Shown: piece by piece, positions 7,548 through 16,429 of the stretch
How the letters are laid out: each line of letters begins with the position of its first letter
How positions within the stretch are numbered: position 1 is the first letter of the stretch
From: Pseudomonas viridiflava
Lineage (GTDB): Bacteria > Pseudomonadota > Gammaproteobacteria > Pseudomonadales > Pseudomonadaceae
Assembly: GCF_003702045.1 (NCBI RefSeq)
Contig: NZ_RBTP01000069.1
Coordinates: 159,751 to 223,750 of the forward strand
DNA length: 64,000 bases
Direction of reading: 5' to 3'
Position numbers and translations under genes: made by a program
Notes under the pieces: model-generated
Databases searched by the model: none
What the model was told of the DNA's origin: nothing
The model's input: only the letters and a program-made list of their open reading frames with translations

Positions 7548-10154
7548 GTGAAGCGTGGGGAGAGGTCGTTGAAAGGCAGTCAGCACAGCGCGTCAAAGCA
7601 ACCCGTATCGGCCGCCTACCCGCTGCCCGCTGCGAGCCTGCAAGCTCTTTCCCCCGGCCTGATTCCCGCTGCGCTGGGGCTGGTCATCGCCGTCGCCGTT
7701 GCTTGGCTGGGCGTATCGAGCAATCCGGATGACCAGGATCGACTGACGCAGGCCTTGGGCAGCATTCAGGCCCAGGCCGTCAATCTGGCGCTCAAGCAGA
7801 TCAGCGCCGACACCCAGGCCGCTGCGTCTGGCACGCTGCTGGTTCAAGCACTGCAAGGCAATGATGCTTCTGTGCTGATGGCTGCGCAGGATCGCCTGAC
7901 ACGTTGGGACGGCCTGGCAGGTGCGCGATTGAACCCCAAGGGCTTTGCCGACGTGGACCCCTCGGGCCCACTGCCGGTCACCTATGCCACACTCGACATG
8001 CTCAACAAAGCCGCACGAGGCGAAGCCGTCGCTCCCGAGGCGCGCAAGGCTGGCGAGCGCTGGTTGATCTACAGCGCAGCACCCGTGCGCACCGGCCCCG
8101 AGCAGCCGGTCAGCGGCACACTTTTGCTGGCCTTCGACCCACAACGCCTGCTCAATGCACTGCCGACGCTTCCCGACAATGCCGGAAAGATCGTGCTTAA
8201 ACAGCAATTCGGCAACGGTCCGGGGCAGGTCTTTCTGGAGCGTGGCCATGCCGACGGAGGCAAGCCGCAAAGTTTTGATACGGGCTATCCGGGCTGGAAG
8301 CTTGAATTCACACCCGGGCCGACCTCGAAAGCTCCACTCTCAATCCTGTGGTTACTCCTGGCTGCATTCATCGCCGCAGCCGGTGTAATACTCGGAATTT
8401 ATAGAAATGAAAGGGCGTTGCAGCAACTCATTTGCGCCGACGCTCGTCAGCTGGATCAGTTGCTTCAAGAACTCTCGAGCGGAAAAGCCGTCAAACCGTT
8501 CGGCTTGAGCCTTCCCGCCCTTGGCGGCCTGGCTCAGGCCCTGGCCCGTGTTTCGCTTCGTGAGCCACCCCATGCACCGTCTGCGCGGGTCACGAACCAG
8601 GAAACCAGCGCACCCATGACGACAGGCAGCGCGTCTCCCACCATCGCTGCCTCAGGCACCGATTGGGCAGATCCGCTGTTTCAAGATACCGATATTCTCG
8701 ATATCGACCTTCTCGACGAAAACCAGGACTTCCTGAGATCGGAGCATCGCATCGCTATGAACAGCCCAGCATCCGTGGCACCCAAACTCCCTGACACTAT
8801 TTTCCGCGCTTACGACATTCGCGGTGTGGTCGGGGACACCCTCAGCGCTGAGACCGCTTACTGGATCGGCCGCGCCATTGGCTCCGAGAGCCTTGCGCAA
8901 AACGAACCCAACGTCAGCGTTGGCCGCGATGGCCGTCTTTCCGGCCCAGAGCTGGTTGAGCAGTTGATTCAAGGCCTGCACGACAGTGGCTGCCATGTCA
9001 GCGACGTCGGACTGGTGCCAACGCCTGCGTTGTACTACGCAGCCAACGTGTTGGCTGGCAAGACCGGCGTCATGTTGACCGGCAGCCACAACCCGAAGGA
9101 TTACAACGGCTTCAAGATCGTCATCGCTGGCGATACGTTGGCCAACGAACAGATTCAGGCGCTGCACGAGCGCATCAAGACCAACAACCTGACCTCGCAG
9201 AAAGGCAGCATCACCAAAGTCGACATCCTCGATCGCTACTTCAAGCAGATCAAGGACGACATCGTCATGGCACGCAAGCTTAAGGTCGTGGTCGATTGCG
9301 GCAACGGCGCAGCAGGCGTGATCGCGCCACAGTTGATCGAGGCACTGGGTTGCGAAGTGATTTCCCTGTTCGCCGAAGTGGACGGTAACTTCCCGAACCA
9401 TCACCCGGATCCGGGCAAGCTGGAAAACCTGCAGGACTTGATCGCCAAGGTCAACGAAACCGGCGCCGATCTGGGCCTGGCCTTCGACGGTGACGGCGAC
9501 CGCGTCGGCGTCGTGACCAACAAGGGCAACGTGGTCTACCCGGACCGCCTGCTGATGCTGTTCGCCCTGGACGTGCTCAAGCGCAACCCGGGTGCCGACA
9601 TCATTTTCGACGTCAAATGCACCCGTCGTCTGACACCGCTGATCAGCGAACACGGTGGTCGTCCGGTCATGTGGAAAACCGGTCACTCGCTGATCAAAAA
9701 AGAAATGAAGAAAAGCGGCGCCCTGCTCGCGGGTGAAATGAGCGGCCACATCTTCTTCAAAGAGCGCTGGTTCGGCTTCGACGACGGCATCTACAGCGCG
9801 GCACGCCTGCTGGAAATTCTCAGCCAGGAATCGACCTCCGCCGAAGACCTGTTCGAAACTTTCCCGAATGACATTTCGACGCCTGAGATCAACATCAAGG
9901 TGACGGATGTCACGAAGTTCAGCATCATCGAAGCCCTTGAAAAAGACGCCCAGTGGGGCGACGCCAAACTGACCAGCATCGACGGAGTCCGCGTAGACTA
10001 TCCGAAAGGCTGGGGCCTGGTTCGTGCGTCCAACACCACGCCGGTTCTGGTGCTGCGCTTCGAAGCTGAAACCGACGCTGAATTGCAGCGCATCAAGGAT
10101 GTGTTCCACGCCGAGCTCAAGAAAGTTGCGCCGGACCTCGATCTTCCTTTTTGA
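7548..10154 (+). CDS. algC: Phosphomannomutase/phosphoglucomutase AlgC with long membrane-anchored N-terminus
   Basis: AlgC interconverts the 6- and 1-phosphates of mannose and glucose, feeding alginate, LPS, Psl/Pel-type exopolysaccharide and rhamnolipid synthesis. The catalytic core starts near residue 404 (ATG at 8757, MNSPASVAPKLPDTIFRAYD) and is about 465 residues, equal to the classical enzyme. It has phosphoserine TGSHNPKDYNG (Ser513 of the long form), the metal loop DGDGDRVG, and GEMSGH for sugar binding. The 403 residues before it are in frame without a stop: a TM segment near residues 37-60, an apparently periplasmic region, and a second TM segment near residues 264-284. The exact start is unclear: GTG at 7548 has AAGGA too close to it, while TTG at 7569 follows GGGGAGAGG (7557-7565). 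An independent start at 8757 is also possible. argB follows. Confidence 0.93.
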   Translation: MKRGERSLKGSQHSASKQPVSAAYPLPAASLQALSPGLIPAALGLVIAVAVAWLGVSSNPDDQDRLTQALGSIQAQAVNLALKQISADTQAAASGTLLVQALQGNDASVLMAAQDRLTRWDGLAGARLNPKGFADVDPSGPLPVTYATLDMLNKAARGEAVAPEARKAGERWLIYSAAPVRTGPEQPVSGTLLLAFDPQRLLNALPTLPDNAGKIVLKQQFGNGPGQVFLERGHADGGKPQSFDTGYPGWKLEFTPGPTSKAPLSILWLLLAAFIAAAGVILGIYRNERALQQLICADARQLDQLLQELSSGKAVKPFGLSLPALGGLAQALARVSLREPPHAPSARVTNQETSAPMTTGSASPTIAASGTDWADPLFQDTDILDIDLLDENQDFLRSEHRIAMNSPASVAPKLPDTIFRAYDIRGVVGDTLSAETAYWIGRAIGSESLAQNEPNVSVGRDGRLSGPELVEQLIQGLHDSGCHVSDVGLVPTPALYYAANVLAGKTGVMLTGSHNPKDYNGFKIVIAGDTLANEQIQALHERIKTNNLTSQKGSITKVDILDRYFKQIKDDIVMARKLKVVVDCGNGAAGVIAPQLIEALGCEVISLFAEVDGNFPNHHPDPGKLENLQDLIAKVNETGADLGLAFDGDGDRVGVVTNKGNVVYPDRLLMLFALDVLKRNPGADIIFDVKCTRRLTPLISEHGGRPVMWKTGHSLIKKEMKKSGALLAGEMSGHIFFKERWFGFDDGIYSAARLLEILSQESTSAEDLFETFPNDISTPEINIKVTDVTKFSIIEALEKDAQWGDAKLTSIDGVRVDYPKGWGLVRASNTTPVLVLRFEAETDAELQRIKDVFHAELKKVAPDLDLPF
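7556..7565 (+). promoter_or_regulatory. algC ribosome-binding region and possible sRNA pairing site
   Basis: TGGGGAGAGG sits a few bases before the in-frame TTG at 7569 and is a good Shine-Dalgarno sequence. It can pair with CCCCUCCCCA in the terminator loop of the candidate ErsA RNA (52572-52699), 9 of 10 bases. Pairing is predicted by eye only. Confidence 0.45.
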
Positions 10155-10182
10155 TTGCTTTCCCTTTTGACTGGAGCCCTGA

Positions 10183-11088
10183 ATGACCCTCGAACGTGAT
10201 GCCGCCTCTAATGTAGCCAAGGTCCTTTCCGAAGCGCTGCCTTACATTCGCCGCTTTGTCGGCAAGACGCTGGTTATCAAGTACGGCGGCAACGCCATGG
10301 AAAGCGATGAGCTAAAAACCGGCTTCGCTCGCGACATCGTGTTGATGAAAGCAGTGGGCATCAACCCGGTAGTCGTCCACGGCGGCGGGCCCCAGATCGG
10401 TGATCTGCTCAAGCGCCTGTCGATCGAGAGCCATTTCATCGACGGCATGCGCGTCACAGATGCACAGACGATGGACGTGGTGGAAATGGTGCTGGGCGGC
10501 CAGGTCAACAAGGACATCGTCAACCTGATCAACCGTCATGGCGGCAGCGCCATCGGTCTGACTGGCAAGGACGCGGAGCTGATCCGCGCCCGCAAGCTGA
10601 CGGTCACCCGCCAGACGCCGGAAATGACCAAGCCTGAAATCATCGACATCGGCCATGTGGGCGAAGTGGTTGGCATCAACACCGATCTACTCAACATGCT
10701 GGTCAAAGGCGATTTCATTCCGGTCATCGCGCCTATTGGCGTGGGTGCTGATGGTGAGTCCTACAACATCAACGCCGACCTGGTCGCAGGCAAGGTGGCG
10801 GAGGCGCTCAAGGCCGAGAAACTGATGCTGCTGACCAACATCGCAGGCTTGATGGACAAGCAGGGCCAGGTCCTGACCGGGCTGACCACCGAGCAAGTGA
10901 ACACGTTGATCGCCGACGGCACGATCTATGGCGGCATGCTGCCCAAGATCAAATGTGCGCTGGAGGCTGTGCAGGGTGGCGTGACCACTTCGCACATCAT
11001 CGACGGGCGCGTTCCGAACGCGGTGCTGCTGGAGATTTTCACCGACACCGGCGTGGGTACGCTGATCAGCAATCGCAAGCGTCACTGA
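10183..11088 (+). CDS. argB: Acetylglutamate kinase
   Basis: A 301-residue amino-acid kinase that phosphorylates N-acetyl-L-glutamate, the second step of arginine synthesis, in the cytoplasm. The family signatures are visible: VIKYGGNAM near residue 31, VHGGGPQIGDLL for the substrate and phosphate loop, and GGMLPKIKCALEAV near the C-terminus. The N-terminal extension before VIKYGG is typical of arginine-sensitive hexameric enzymes. It lies 28 bases after algC and ends at a strong terminator, closing the coaBC-dut-algC-argB run. Confidence 0.97.
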   Translation: MTLERDAASNVAKVLSEALPYIRRFVGKTLVIKYGGNAMESDELKTGFARDIVLMKAVGINPVVVHGGGPQIGDLLKRLSIESHFIDGMRVTDAQTMDVVEMVLGGQVNKDIVNLINRHGGSAIGLTGKDAELIRARKLTVTRQTPEMTKPEIIDIGHVGEVVGINTDLLNMLVKGDFIPVIAPIGVGADGESYNINADLVAGKVAEALKAEKLMLLTNIAGLMDKQGQVLTGLTTEQVNTLIADGTIYGGMLPKIKCALEAVQGGVTTSHIIDGRVPNAVLLEIFTDTGVGTLISNRKRH

Positions 11089-11100
11089 TCCAAAAACGTC

Positions 11101-11139
11101 AAAAGGCCCCGCCAGCACATGCTGGCGGGGCCTTTTTTT
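11101..11139 (+). terminator. Terminator after argB
   Basis: AAAAGGCCCCGCCAGCA, short loop, TGCTGGCGGGGCC followed by seven T residues. The stem is perfect and GC-rich. The A-run on the left also lets it act on the leftward transcript of the DUF4124 gene. Confidence 0.95.
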
Positions 11140-11149
11140 GCGCCGCAGG

Positions 11150-11800
11150 TTATCGGGCCAATTGCTGCATGCGTGTCCGGTCGGCTGCGAAGTCCGCCTC
11201 GGCTTTGGCACGCGCAGTTCGATAACCCACGATATCGGCCTGCAATTTCTGCTGCTGAACGCGCAAGTCATCCAGCTGCTCGATGATTGCCTGCGGAACC
11301 GGACGCCCTGCCCGCTCCTGGTCGGCAGCTTGCCCCTGAAGACTGTGCTGTTGGGCAGACAGCCCCTGGATATTGCCTTGGGCAACATCGATCAAGGTGT
11401 CCAGCTCCGCCAGTTTGCGAGCCTTCACCCGGTCGACCTCTTCGACGCTGCCATAAAGGCTCAACAACTTTGTGTTGGCCTCCGCCTGCAGCTTGGCGGC
11501 TTCGGCCTGATGAATCTGTTCAGCGGTCGGTGCTGGCGCTACCACTTGCACCACGCGTCCACGGGCATTCAGCACTTCGTAACCCTTGGCGACGTATTCA
11601 GGCGGTACACCCAGACGATCAATGACCGTCACGCCACGGCTGTCGATGTAGCGGTAAACCCGCACCTCGGGCACATCGGCAGCCTGAATCACGGACGACG
11701 CGAAGATCCCCAGTGACAGGCAGACCAGTGTCGCCCTCGGCACGCGCAGGAGCGCCTGCAAGACGGAGGCTTGGCCACACACTCGCCGCCAGGACGGCAT
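11150..11800 (-). CDS. DUF4124 domain-containing exported protein
   Basis: A 216-residue protein. After an N-terminal hydrophobic stretch (about residues 25-40, ending SVIQAA) comes the DUF4124 pattern VRVYRYIDSRGVTVIDRLGVPPEYVAKGYEVL, and then a long charged and Gln-rich region (residues about 90-216) that should form coiled coil. The unusually late signal-like segment suggests that translation may start further in. Function is unknown for this family; a periplasmic or envelope location is likely. It begins one base after the pyrE stop, so the two are probably co-transcribed. It ends near the argB terminator. Confidence 0.8.
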   Translation of the reverse strand: MPSWRRVCGQASVLQALLRVPRATLVCLSLGIFASSVIQAADVPEVRVYRYIDSRGVTVIDRLGVPPEYVAKGYEVLNARGRVVQVVAPAPTAEQIHQAEAAKLQAEANTKLLSLYGSVEEVDRVKARKLAELDTLIDVAQGNIQGLSAQQHSLQGQAADQERAGRPVPQAIIEQLDDLRVQQQKLQADIVGYRTARAKAEADFAADRTRMQQLAR

Positions 11801-11801
11801 G

Positions 11802-12443
11802 TCAGATCCCGTACTGCGCGCGATAAGCCTCGACAGCAGGCAAGTGCTGTTTGAGCTGAGGGTCGTCGGCCAGGAATTCCAGTACCTGGTTCAACGACAC
11901 GATACTGACCACCGGAATGCCGAAGTCGCGTTCGACTTCCTGAATGGCCGACAATTCGCCGTTGCCACGCTCCTGACGATTCAACGCGATCAGCACGCCC
12001 GCCGCCTTGGCCTCCTGAGCACTGATGATCTGCATCACCTCACGGATGGCGGTGCCTGCGGTAATCACGTCGTCGATGATCAACACATCACCGGCCAATG
12101 GAGCACCGACCAGGCTGCCGCCCTCACCGTGCGCCTTGGCTTCCTTACGGTTGAAGCACCACGGCAGATCACGGTCGTGATGTTCGGCCAACGCCACAGC
12201 CGTAGCAGCCGCCAGTGGAATGCCCTTGTAGGCTGGGCCGAACAGGACGTCGAACGAAATGCCGCTCTCGACCACGGCCGCAGCATAGAAACGCCCAAGC
12301 TGCGCAAGGGCAGAACCGCTGTTGAACAGGCCGGCATTAAAGAAGTACGGACTGGTACGCCCTGACTTGAGCGTGAACTCGCCGAAGCGCAGTACACCGC
12401 GATCAATAGCAAAACGAATGAAATCGCGTTGATACGCCTGCAT
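11802..12443 (-). CDS. pyrE: Orotate phosphoribosyltransferase
   Basis: A 213-residue cytoplasmic enzyme that joins orotate to PRPP to make orotidine monophosphate, the fifth step of pyrimidine synthesis. The PRPP-binding motif VLIIDDVITAGTA is near residues 118-130. FGPAYKGIPLA, the flexible loop region FNRKEAKAHGEGG and the substrate-binding N-terminus also match. It is divergent from crc across an 81-base gap, the arrangement seen in other Pseudomonas. Confidence 0.97.
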   Translation of the reverse strand: MQAYQRDFIRFAIDRGVLRFGEFTLKSGRTSPYFFNAGLFNSGSALAQLGRFYAAAVVESGISFDVLFGPAYKGIPLAAATAVALAEHHDRDLPWCFNRKEAKAHGEGGSLVGAPLAGDVLIIDDVITAGTAIREVMQIISAQEAKAAGVLIALNRQERGNGELSAIQEVERDFGIPVVSIVSLNQVLEFLADDPQLKQHLPAVEAYRAQYGI

Positions 12444-12524
12444 GAAAAAAGCCTCGAAAGCACGGATTTAGCTAATTGGGTAGAGCTCGGGTATCATACA
12501 CGCACGTGATTTTTGGGGCCATTT

Positions 12525-13304
12525 ATGCGGATCATCAGTGTGAACGTAAATGGCATTCAGGCTGCGGTCGAGCGTGGGTTGCTCAGCTGGCTGCAAGCTC
12601 AGAATGCCGACGTCATCTGCTTACAGGACACCCGCGCCTCCACCTTTGAACTGGATGATCCAGCTTTTCAGCTGGATGGCTACTTCCTCTATGCCTGCGA
12701 AGCCGAAGTCCCCGCCCAAGGTGGCGTAGCACTTTATTCGCGGTTGCAACCGAAGGCGGTGATCAGCGGCCTCGGCTTCGAGACAGCCGACCGCTACGGG
12801 CGTTACCTGCAAGCAGATTTCGATAAAGTCAGTATCGCGACCCTGCTTTTCCCTTCCGGGATGAACGGGGACGAAGACTTGAATCAAAAATTCAAGCTCA
12901 TGGATGATTTCGGCAAATACATGGACAAGCAGCGCCGCAAGCGCCGCGAGTATATCTATTGCGGTTCGCTCTACGTGGCGCAGCAGAAGCTCGACATCAA
13001 GAACTGGCGTGACAGCCAGCAGTCGCCCGGCTTCCTGGCACCCGAGCGTGCCTGGATGGACGAAATCGTCGGCACGATGGGTTATGTCGATGCTTTGCGT
13101 GAAGTCAGTCGTGAAGGCGACCAGTACAGCTGGTGGCCGGATAACGAGCAGGCCGAGATGCTGAACCTGGGTTGGCGCTTCGACTACCAGATCCTGACGC
13201 CAGGTCTGCGCCGCTTCGTGCGCAGCGCTCGTCTGCCACGCCAGCCGCGCTTCTCGCAGCACGCGCCGCTGATCGTGGACTACGACTGGACCCTGACGAT
13301 CTAA
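12525..13304 (+). CDS. crc: Catabolite repression control protein Crc
   Basis: A 259-residue member of the exonuclease III / endonuclease-exonuclease-phosphatase fold. In Pseudomonas, Crc works with Hfq to block translation of mRNAs carrying A-rich CA motifs and so sets carbon-source preference; the sRNA CrcZ relieves it. The sequence opens MRIISVNVNGIQAAVERGLL and ends HAPLIVDYDWTLTI, the characteristic ends of Crc. The ATG at 12525 gives the known length; a TTG at 12513 in frame would add four residues. The pyrE/crc divergence is diagnostic. Nuclease activity is not expected from what is known of this branch. Confidence 0.96.
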   Translation: MRIISVNVNGIQAAVERGLLSWLQAQNADVICLQDTRASTFELDDPAFQLDGYFLYACEAEVPAQGGVALYSRLQPKAVISGLGFETADRYGRYLQADFDKVSIATLLFPSGMNGDEDLNQKFKLMDDFGKYMDKQRRKRREYIYCGSLYVAQQKLDIKNWRDSQQSPGFLAPERAWMDEIVGTMGYVDALREVSREGDQYSWWPDNEQAEMLNLGWRFDYQILTPGLRRFVRSARLPRQPRFSQHAPLIVDYDWTLTI

Positions 13305-13321
13305 TCGCGATACCCGAACAC

Positions 13322-13352
13322 GAAAAAGCCGACTGTCTGTCGGCTTTTTTTG
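13322..13352. terminator. Bidirectional terminator after crc
   Basis: AAAAAGCCGAC, short loop, GTCGGCTTTTTTT. The A-run and T-run on either side fit both the rightward crc transcript and the leftward DUF4870 transcript. Confidence 0.92.
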
Positions 13353-13368
13353 CTGCTTGCGATTGTGC

Positions 13369-13737
13369 TTACTTCAACAGACGCCAGGTGAACGGGTAGC
13401 GGTAATCCACCCCCTCATTGGCTTTAACGCCTGCAATGATCGTCAGCACCAGAGCGCCGAGCCCCACCAGCATCAACAACGCAAAGCCAACAACCACGAC
13501 CATCAGCAAGATGCTGACCGTGGCAGCGATCGCAACGGTGATCTGAAAATTCAGCGCTTCCTTGCCCTGCGCATCGATAAACGGGTCACTTTCCTTCTTC
13601 ATCTGCCAGAGGATCAAAGGCCCCAGCAGATTACCGAACGGAAAAATCATCCCGAGAAACGCAGATAAGTGACAGAACATCGCCCATTGACGGGCACTTT
13701 GAGCCGGTTTCTGCAACGGTTGCTGGCTGTCACTCAT
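13369..13737 (-). CDS. DUF4870 small membrane protein
   Basis: A 122-residue protein with three hydrophobic segments (near residues 23-45, 64-82 and 85-103). The DUF4870 pattern is clear: MFCHLSAFLGMIFPFGNLLGPLILWQ, then DPFIDAQGKEALNFQIT, then a C-terminal YPFTWRLLK. Function is unknown. It sits between crc and rph, as in related species, and is read towards crc. rph lies 19 bases upstream on the same strand, so they may share a transcript. Confidence 0.85.
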   Translation of the reverse strand: MSDSQQPLQKPAQSARQWAMFCHLSAFLGMIFPFGNLLGPLILWQMKKESDPFIDAQGKEALNFQITVAIAATVSILLMVVVVGFALLMLVGLGALVLTIIAGVKANEGVDYRYPFTWRLLK

Positions 13738-13756
13738 AGTTCACGCTCCAGGATTA

Positions 13757-14479
13757 TCAGTCGGCCAGTGCGGCGCGCTGCAATTCGAACAACTCAGTCA
13801 TGCCCTTCTGCGCCAGCGCCAGCATGGCGTTCAACTCTTCAGGCTGGAACGGAGCGCCCTCGGCGGTGCCCTGGACTTCGATGAAACCGCCTGCACTGGT
13901 CATGACCACGTTCAGGTCAGTCTCGGCAGCGGAGTCTTCCAGGTAGTCCAGATCGAGCACCGGCTCGCCCTGATACATGCCGACCGAGACGGCAGCGATC
14001 ATCTGCTTGAGCGGATCACCGCCTTTCAGACCGCCACGCTTCTTGATCACTTTCAAGGCATCGGCCAGCGCAACCATCGCGCCGGTGATGGACGCTGTGC
14101 GCGTGCCGCCATCCGCCTGAATGACATCACAATCGACGTACAAGGTGACGTCACCCAGCTTGGACATGTCCAGCGCAGCGCGCAGCGAACGGCCGATCAG
14201 ACGCTGAATCTCAAGCGTGCGACCGCCCTGCTTGCCACGGCTGGCTTCGCGCTGGTTACGCTCGCCAGTGGCACGCGGCAGCATGCCGTATTCGGCGGTC
14301 AACCAACCCTGGCCCTGGCCCTTGAGGAAGCGAGGCACGCCGTTCTCGACGCTGACGGTGCAGATCACCTTGGTGTCACCGAACTCGACCAGCACAGAAC
14401 CCTCGGCGTGTTTGGTGTAGTTGCGGGTGATGCGGATCGAGCGGAGCTGATCGGCGGCGCGACCACTTGGACGTTTCAT
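13757..14479 (-). CDS. rph: Ribonuclease PH
   Basis: A 240-residue phosphorolytic 3'-5' exoribonuclease that trims tRNA 3' ends. The start at 14479 (MKRPSGRAADQLRSIRITRN) gives the standard length. RNase PH motifs are visible: EYGMLPRATGERNQREASRGKQ-type substrate region, RSLRAALDM and DCDVIQADGGTRTASI. It is divergent from yicC over about 300 bases. Confidence 0.97.
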   Translation of the reverse strand: MKRPSGRAADQLRSIRITRNYTKHAEGSVLVEFGDTKVICTVSVENGVPRFLKGQGQGWLTAEYGMLPRATGERNQREASRGKQGGRTLEIQRLIGRSLRAALDMSKLGDVTLYVDCDVIQADGGTRTASITGAMVALADALKVIKKRGGLKGGDPLKQMIAAVSVGMYQGEPVLDLDYLEDSAAETDLNVVMTSAGGFIEVQGTAEGAPFQPEELNAMLALAQKGMTELFELQRAALAD

Positions 14480-14784
14480 CTGGGATACCTGTACTGAGAC
14501 GGAAAACTGCCGAGCATTATAGAGGCCATAGCCGGACGGGGCATCTCTTAAAGTCGACCCTGCACGATTGCCGGCGCTACAAGGCTCTAAGACAGGGCTT
14601 TGCGCCAGCATTCATGCAGACAAAAAAAGTCTTGCACGGTTTGTCACACTGCCGGATTGGGAGCCTGCGCCGCACTGCGCTACAATCCTGCGCCTTTGCA
14701 GCCTGTCGGCTTTCACGACACCCATGGCAGCCGTCCGACGCATGCGCGGACTCGACCGCCTGGACTGAATCAAGAGGTATTCCC

Positions 14785-15648
14785 ATGGTGCACAGCATGA
14801 CTGCCTTCGCCCGAGTAGAACGGGCCGGTGCCCAGGGCACACTGAGCTGGGAACTGCGCTCGGTCAATCATCGTTACCTTGAGCCGCATCTGCGCCTGCC
14901 AGAGTCGTTCCGCGACCTGGAAGGTGCGATTCGCGAAGCGCTGCGCCAAGGACTCTCACGGGGCAAGGTCGAATGCACCCTGCGCTTTGTCGAAGAAACC
15001 GCCGGCAAGCCCCTGCAGGTAGATCGCGAGCGTGCCAGCCAGTTGATTGCTGCCGCAGAATCGGTAGCGAGCCTGATCCAGCTGCCTGCCCCGCTGAACC
15101 CGCTTGAGGTGCTGGCCTGGCCGGGCGTTCTGGTCGCCGATGCCAACGATCCACAGGTACTGAACAGCGAAGCACTGACGCTGTTCAACGAGGCGCTGAC
15201 GGAACTGAAAAACGGTCGAGGCCGCGAAGGCGCGGACCTGGCGAAACTTCTCGACGAGCGGCTGACTTCCATCACTGAAGAAGTCGCCACCCTGCGCACG
15301 CTGGTGCCACAGATGCTCGCCACCCAGCGCCAGAAGGTGCTGGATCGCTTCGCGGACATGAAAGCCGAGCTGGATCCGCAGCGCCTGGAGCAGGAGATGG
15401 TCCTGCTGGCGCAAAAGAGCGATGTCGCCGAAGAGCTGGATCGTCTCAGCACCCACGTCACCGAAGTACGTCGCGTGCTTAAAACGGGGGGCCAGGCGGG
15501 TCGCCGTCTCGACTTCCTGATGCAGGAACTTAACCGCGAAGCGAATACATTGGGCTCCAAGGCCTTCGACCCACGCAGCACGCAAGCGGCCGTCAACCTG
15601 AAAGTGTTGATCGAGCAGATGCGTGAACAAGTGCAGAATATTGAGTAA
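14785..15648 (+). CDS. yicC: YicC/YloC family endoribonuclease
   Basis: A 287-residue protein of standard YicC length, start MVHSMTAFARVER. It carries the family's conserved SVNHRYLEPHLRLPESF near residue 30 and the C-terminal GRRLDFLMQELNREANTLGSK. Recent work assigns RNase activity to the family and a role in sRNA turnover in E. coli (RyhB). It forms a compact run with gmk (13 bases apart). An in-frame extension to 14467 runs antisense into the rph start region and is unlikely to be coding. The 305-base rph-yicC gap should hold both promoters; I see no gene in it. Confidence 0.94.
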   Translation: MVHSMTAFARVERAGAQGTLSWELRSVNHRYLEPHLRLPESFRDLEGAIREALRQGLSRGKVECTLRFVEETAGKPLQVDRERASQLIAAAESVASLIQLPAPLNPLEVLAWPGVLVADANDPQVLNSEALTLFNEALTELKNGRGREGADLAKLLDERLTSITEEVATLRTLVPQMLATQRQKVLDRFADMKAELDPQRLEQEMVLLAQKSDVAEELDRLSTHVTEVRRVLKTGGQAGRRLDFLMQELNREANTLGSKAFDPRSTQAAVNLKVLIEQMREQVQNIE

Positions 15649-15661
15649 GGCTAAACCTGAC

Positions 15662-16282
15662 ATGACCCACAAATCCGGCACCCTGTACATCATTTCGGCA
15701 CCCTCCGGCGCAGGCAAGACGAGTCTCGTCAACGCCCTGGTCCAGGCCCAGCCGCAGATCCGCGTTTCGGTGTCGCACACCACCCGCGCCATGCGCCCTG
15801 GCGAACAGAACGGGGTGAACTACCACTTCGTCGACCGCGCAGAGTTCGTGCGCATGATCGAACACGGCGACTTCCTCGAACAGGCCGAAGTCTTCGGCAA
15901 CCTGTACGGCACCTCGCAAAGCCATCTGCAACAGACGCTGGATGAAGGCCACGACCTGATTCTGGAGATCGACTGGCAAGGCGCGCAGCAGGTCCGTGCG
16001 CAAATGCCCCACGCGCGCTCTGTCTTCATCCTGCCGCCGAGTCAGCAGGCACTGCGCCAACGCCTGACCAACCGTGGCCAGGACAGCGACGAGATCATTG
16101 AAACCCGCATGCGTGAAGCGGTCAGCGAAATGAGCCATTACGTCGAGTACGAGTACATTGTGGTCAACGATGATTTCGCCGGTGCGCTGGAAGACCTGAA
16201 GTCCATTTTCCGCGCCAACCGTCTCACCCAGCAGCATCAGCAAGAGCAATACAGCGAGCTTTTTCAGCAATTGCTGGCTTGA
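15662..16282 (+). CDS. gmk: Guanylate kinase
   Basis: A 206-residue enzyme that converts GMP to GDP with ATP. The P-loop SAPSGAGKTSL is near residues 12-22. The GMP-binding stretch SVSHTTRAMRPGEQNGVNYHF and the lid region follow. The start at 15662 (MTHKSGTLYII) gives the usual length; an earlier in-frame start at 15623 would overlap the end of yicC. GDP made here feeds the GTP pool used by SpoT chemistry encoded two genes on. Confidence 0.97.
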   Translation: MTHKSGTLYIISAPSGAGKTSLVNALVQAQPQIRVSVSHTTRAMRPGEQNGVNYHFVDRAEFVRMIEHGDFLEQAEVFGNLYGTSQSHLQQTLDEGHDLILEIDWQGAQQVRAQMPHARSVFILPPSQQALRQRLTNRGQDSDEIIETRMREAVSEMSHYVEYEYIVVNDDFAGALEDLKSIFRANRLTQQHQQEQYSELFQQLLA

Positions 16283-16429
16283 TCAGGCTGTTTCAACGCG
16301 GCAGACTGCAGGTCGAACTCAGACCGTTCGTGGTATGCCGCTTGCTGCTAGCAGCAGTCCGCTTGTAAACTACCGAGTCCGCTCGCCCATCCGGGCACCG
16401 CGCATACGCATTTGCTACGAGGAATACCC

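Noticed and set aside
8757..10154. AlgC as an independent 465-residue gene
   Set aside because: It cannot be excluded as a second translation start, but the frame is open from 7548 with membrane segments and no stop, so one longer CDS is reported with this as an alternative.
16340..16375. Short inverted repeat (CTGCTAGCAG) before rpoZ as a regulatory RNA
   Set aside because: Short stem and no covariation evidence or T-run; palindromes of this size occur by chance.
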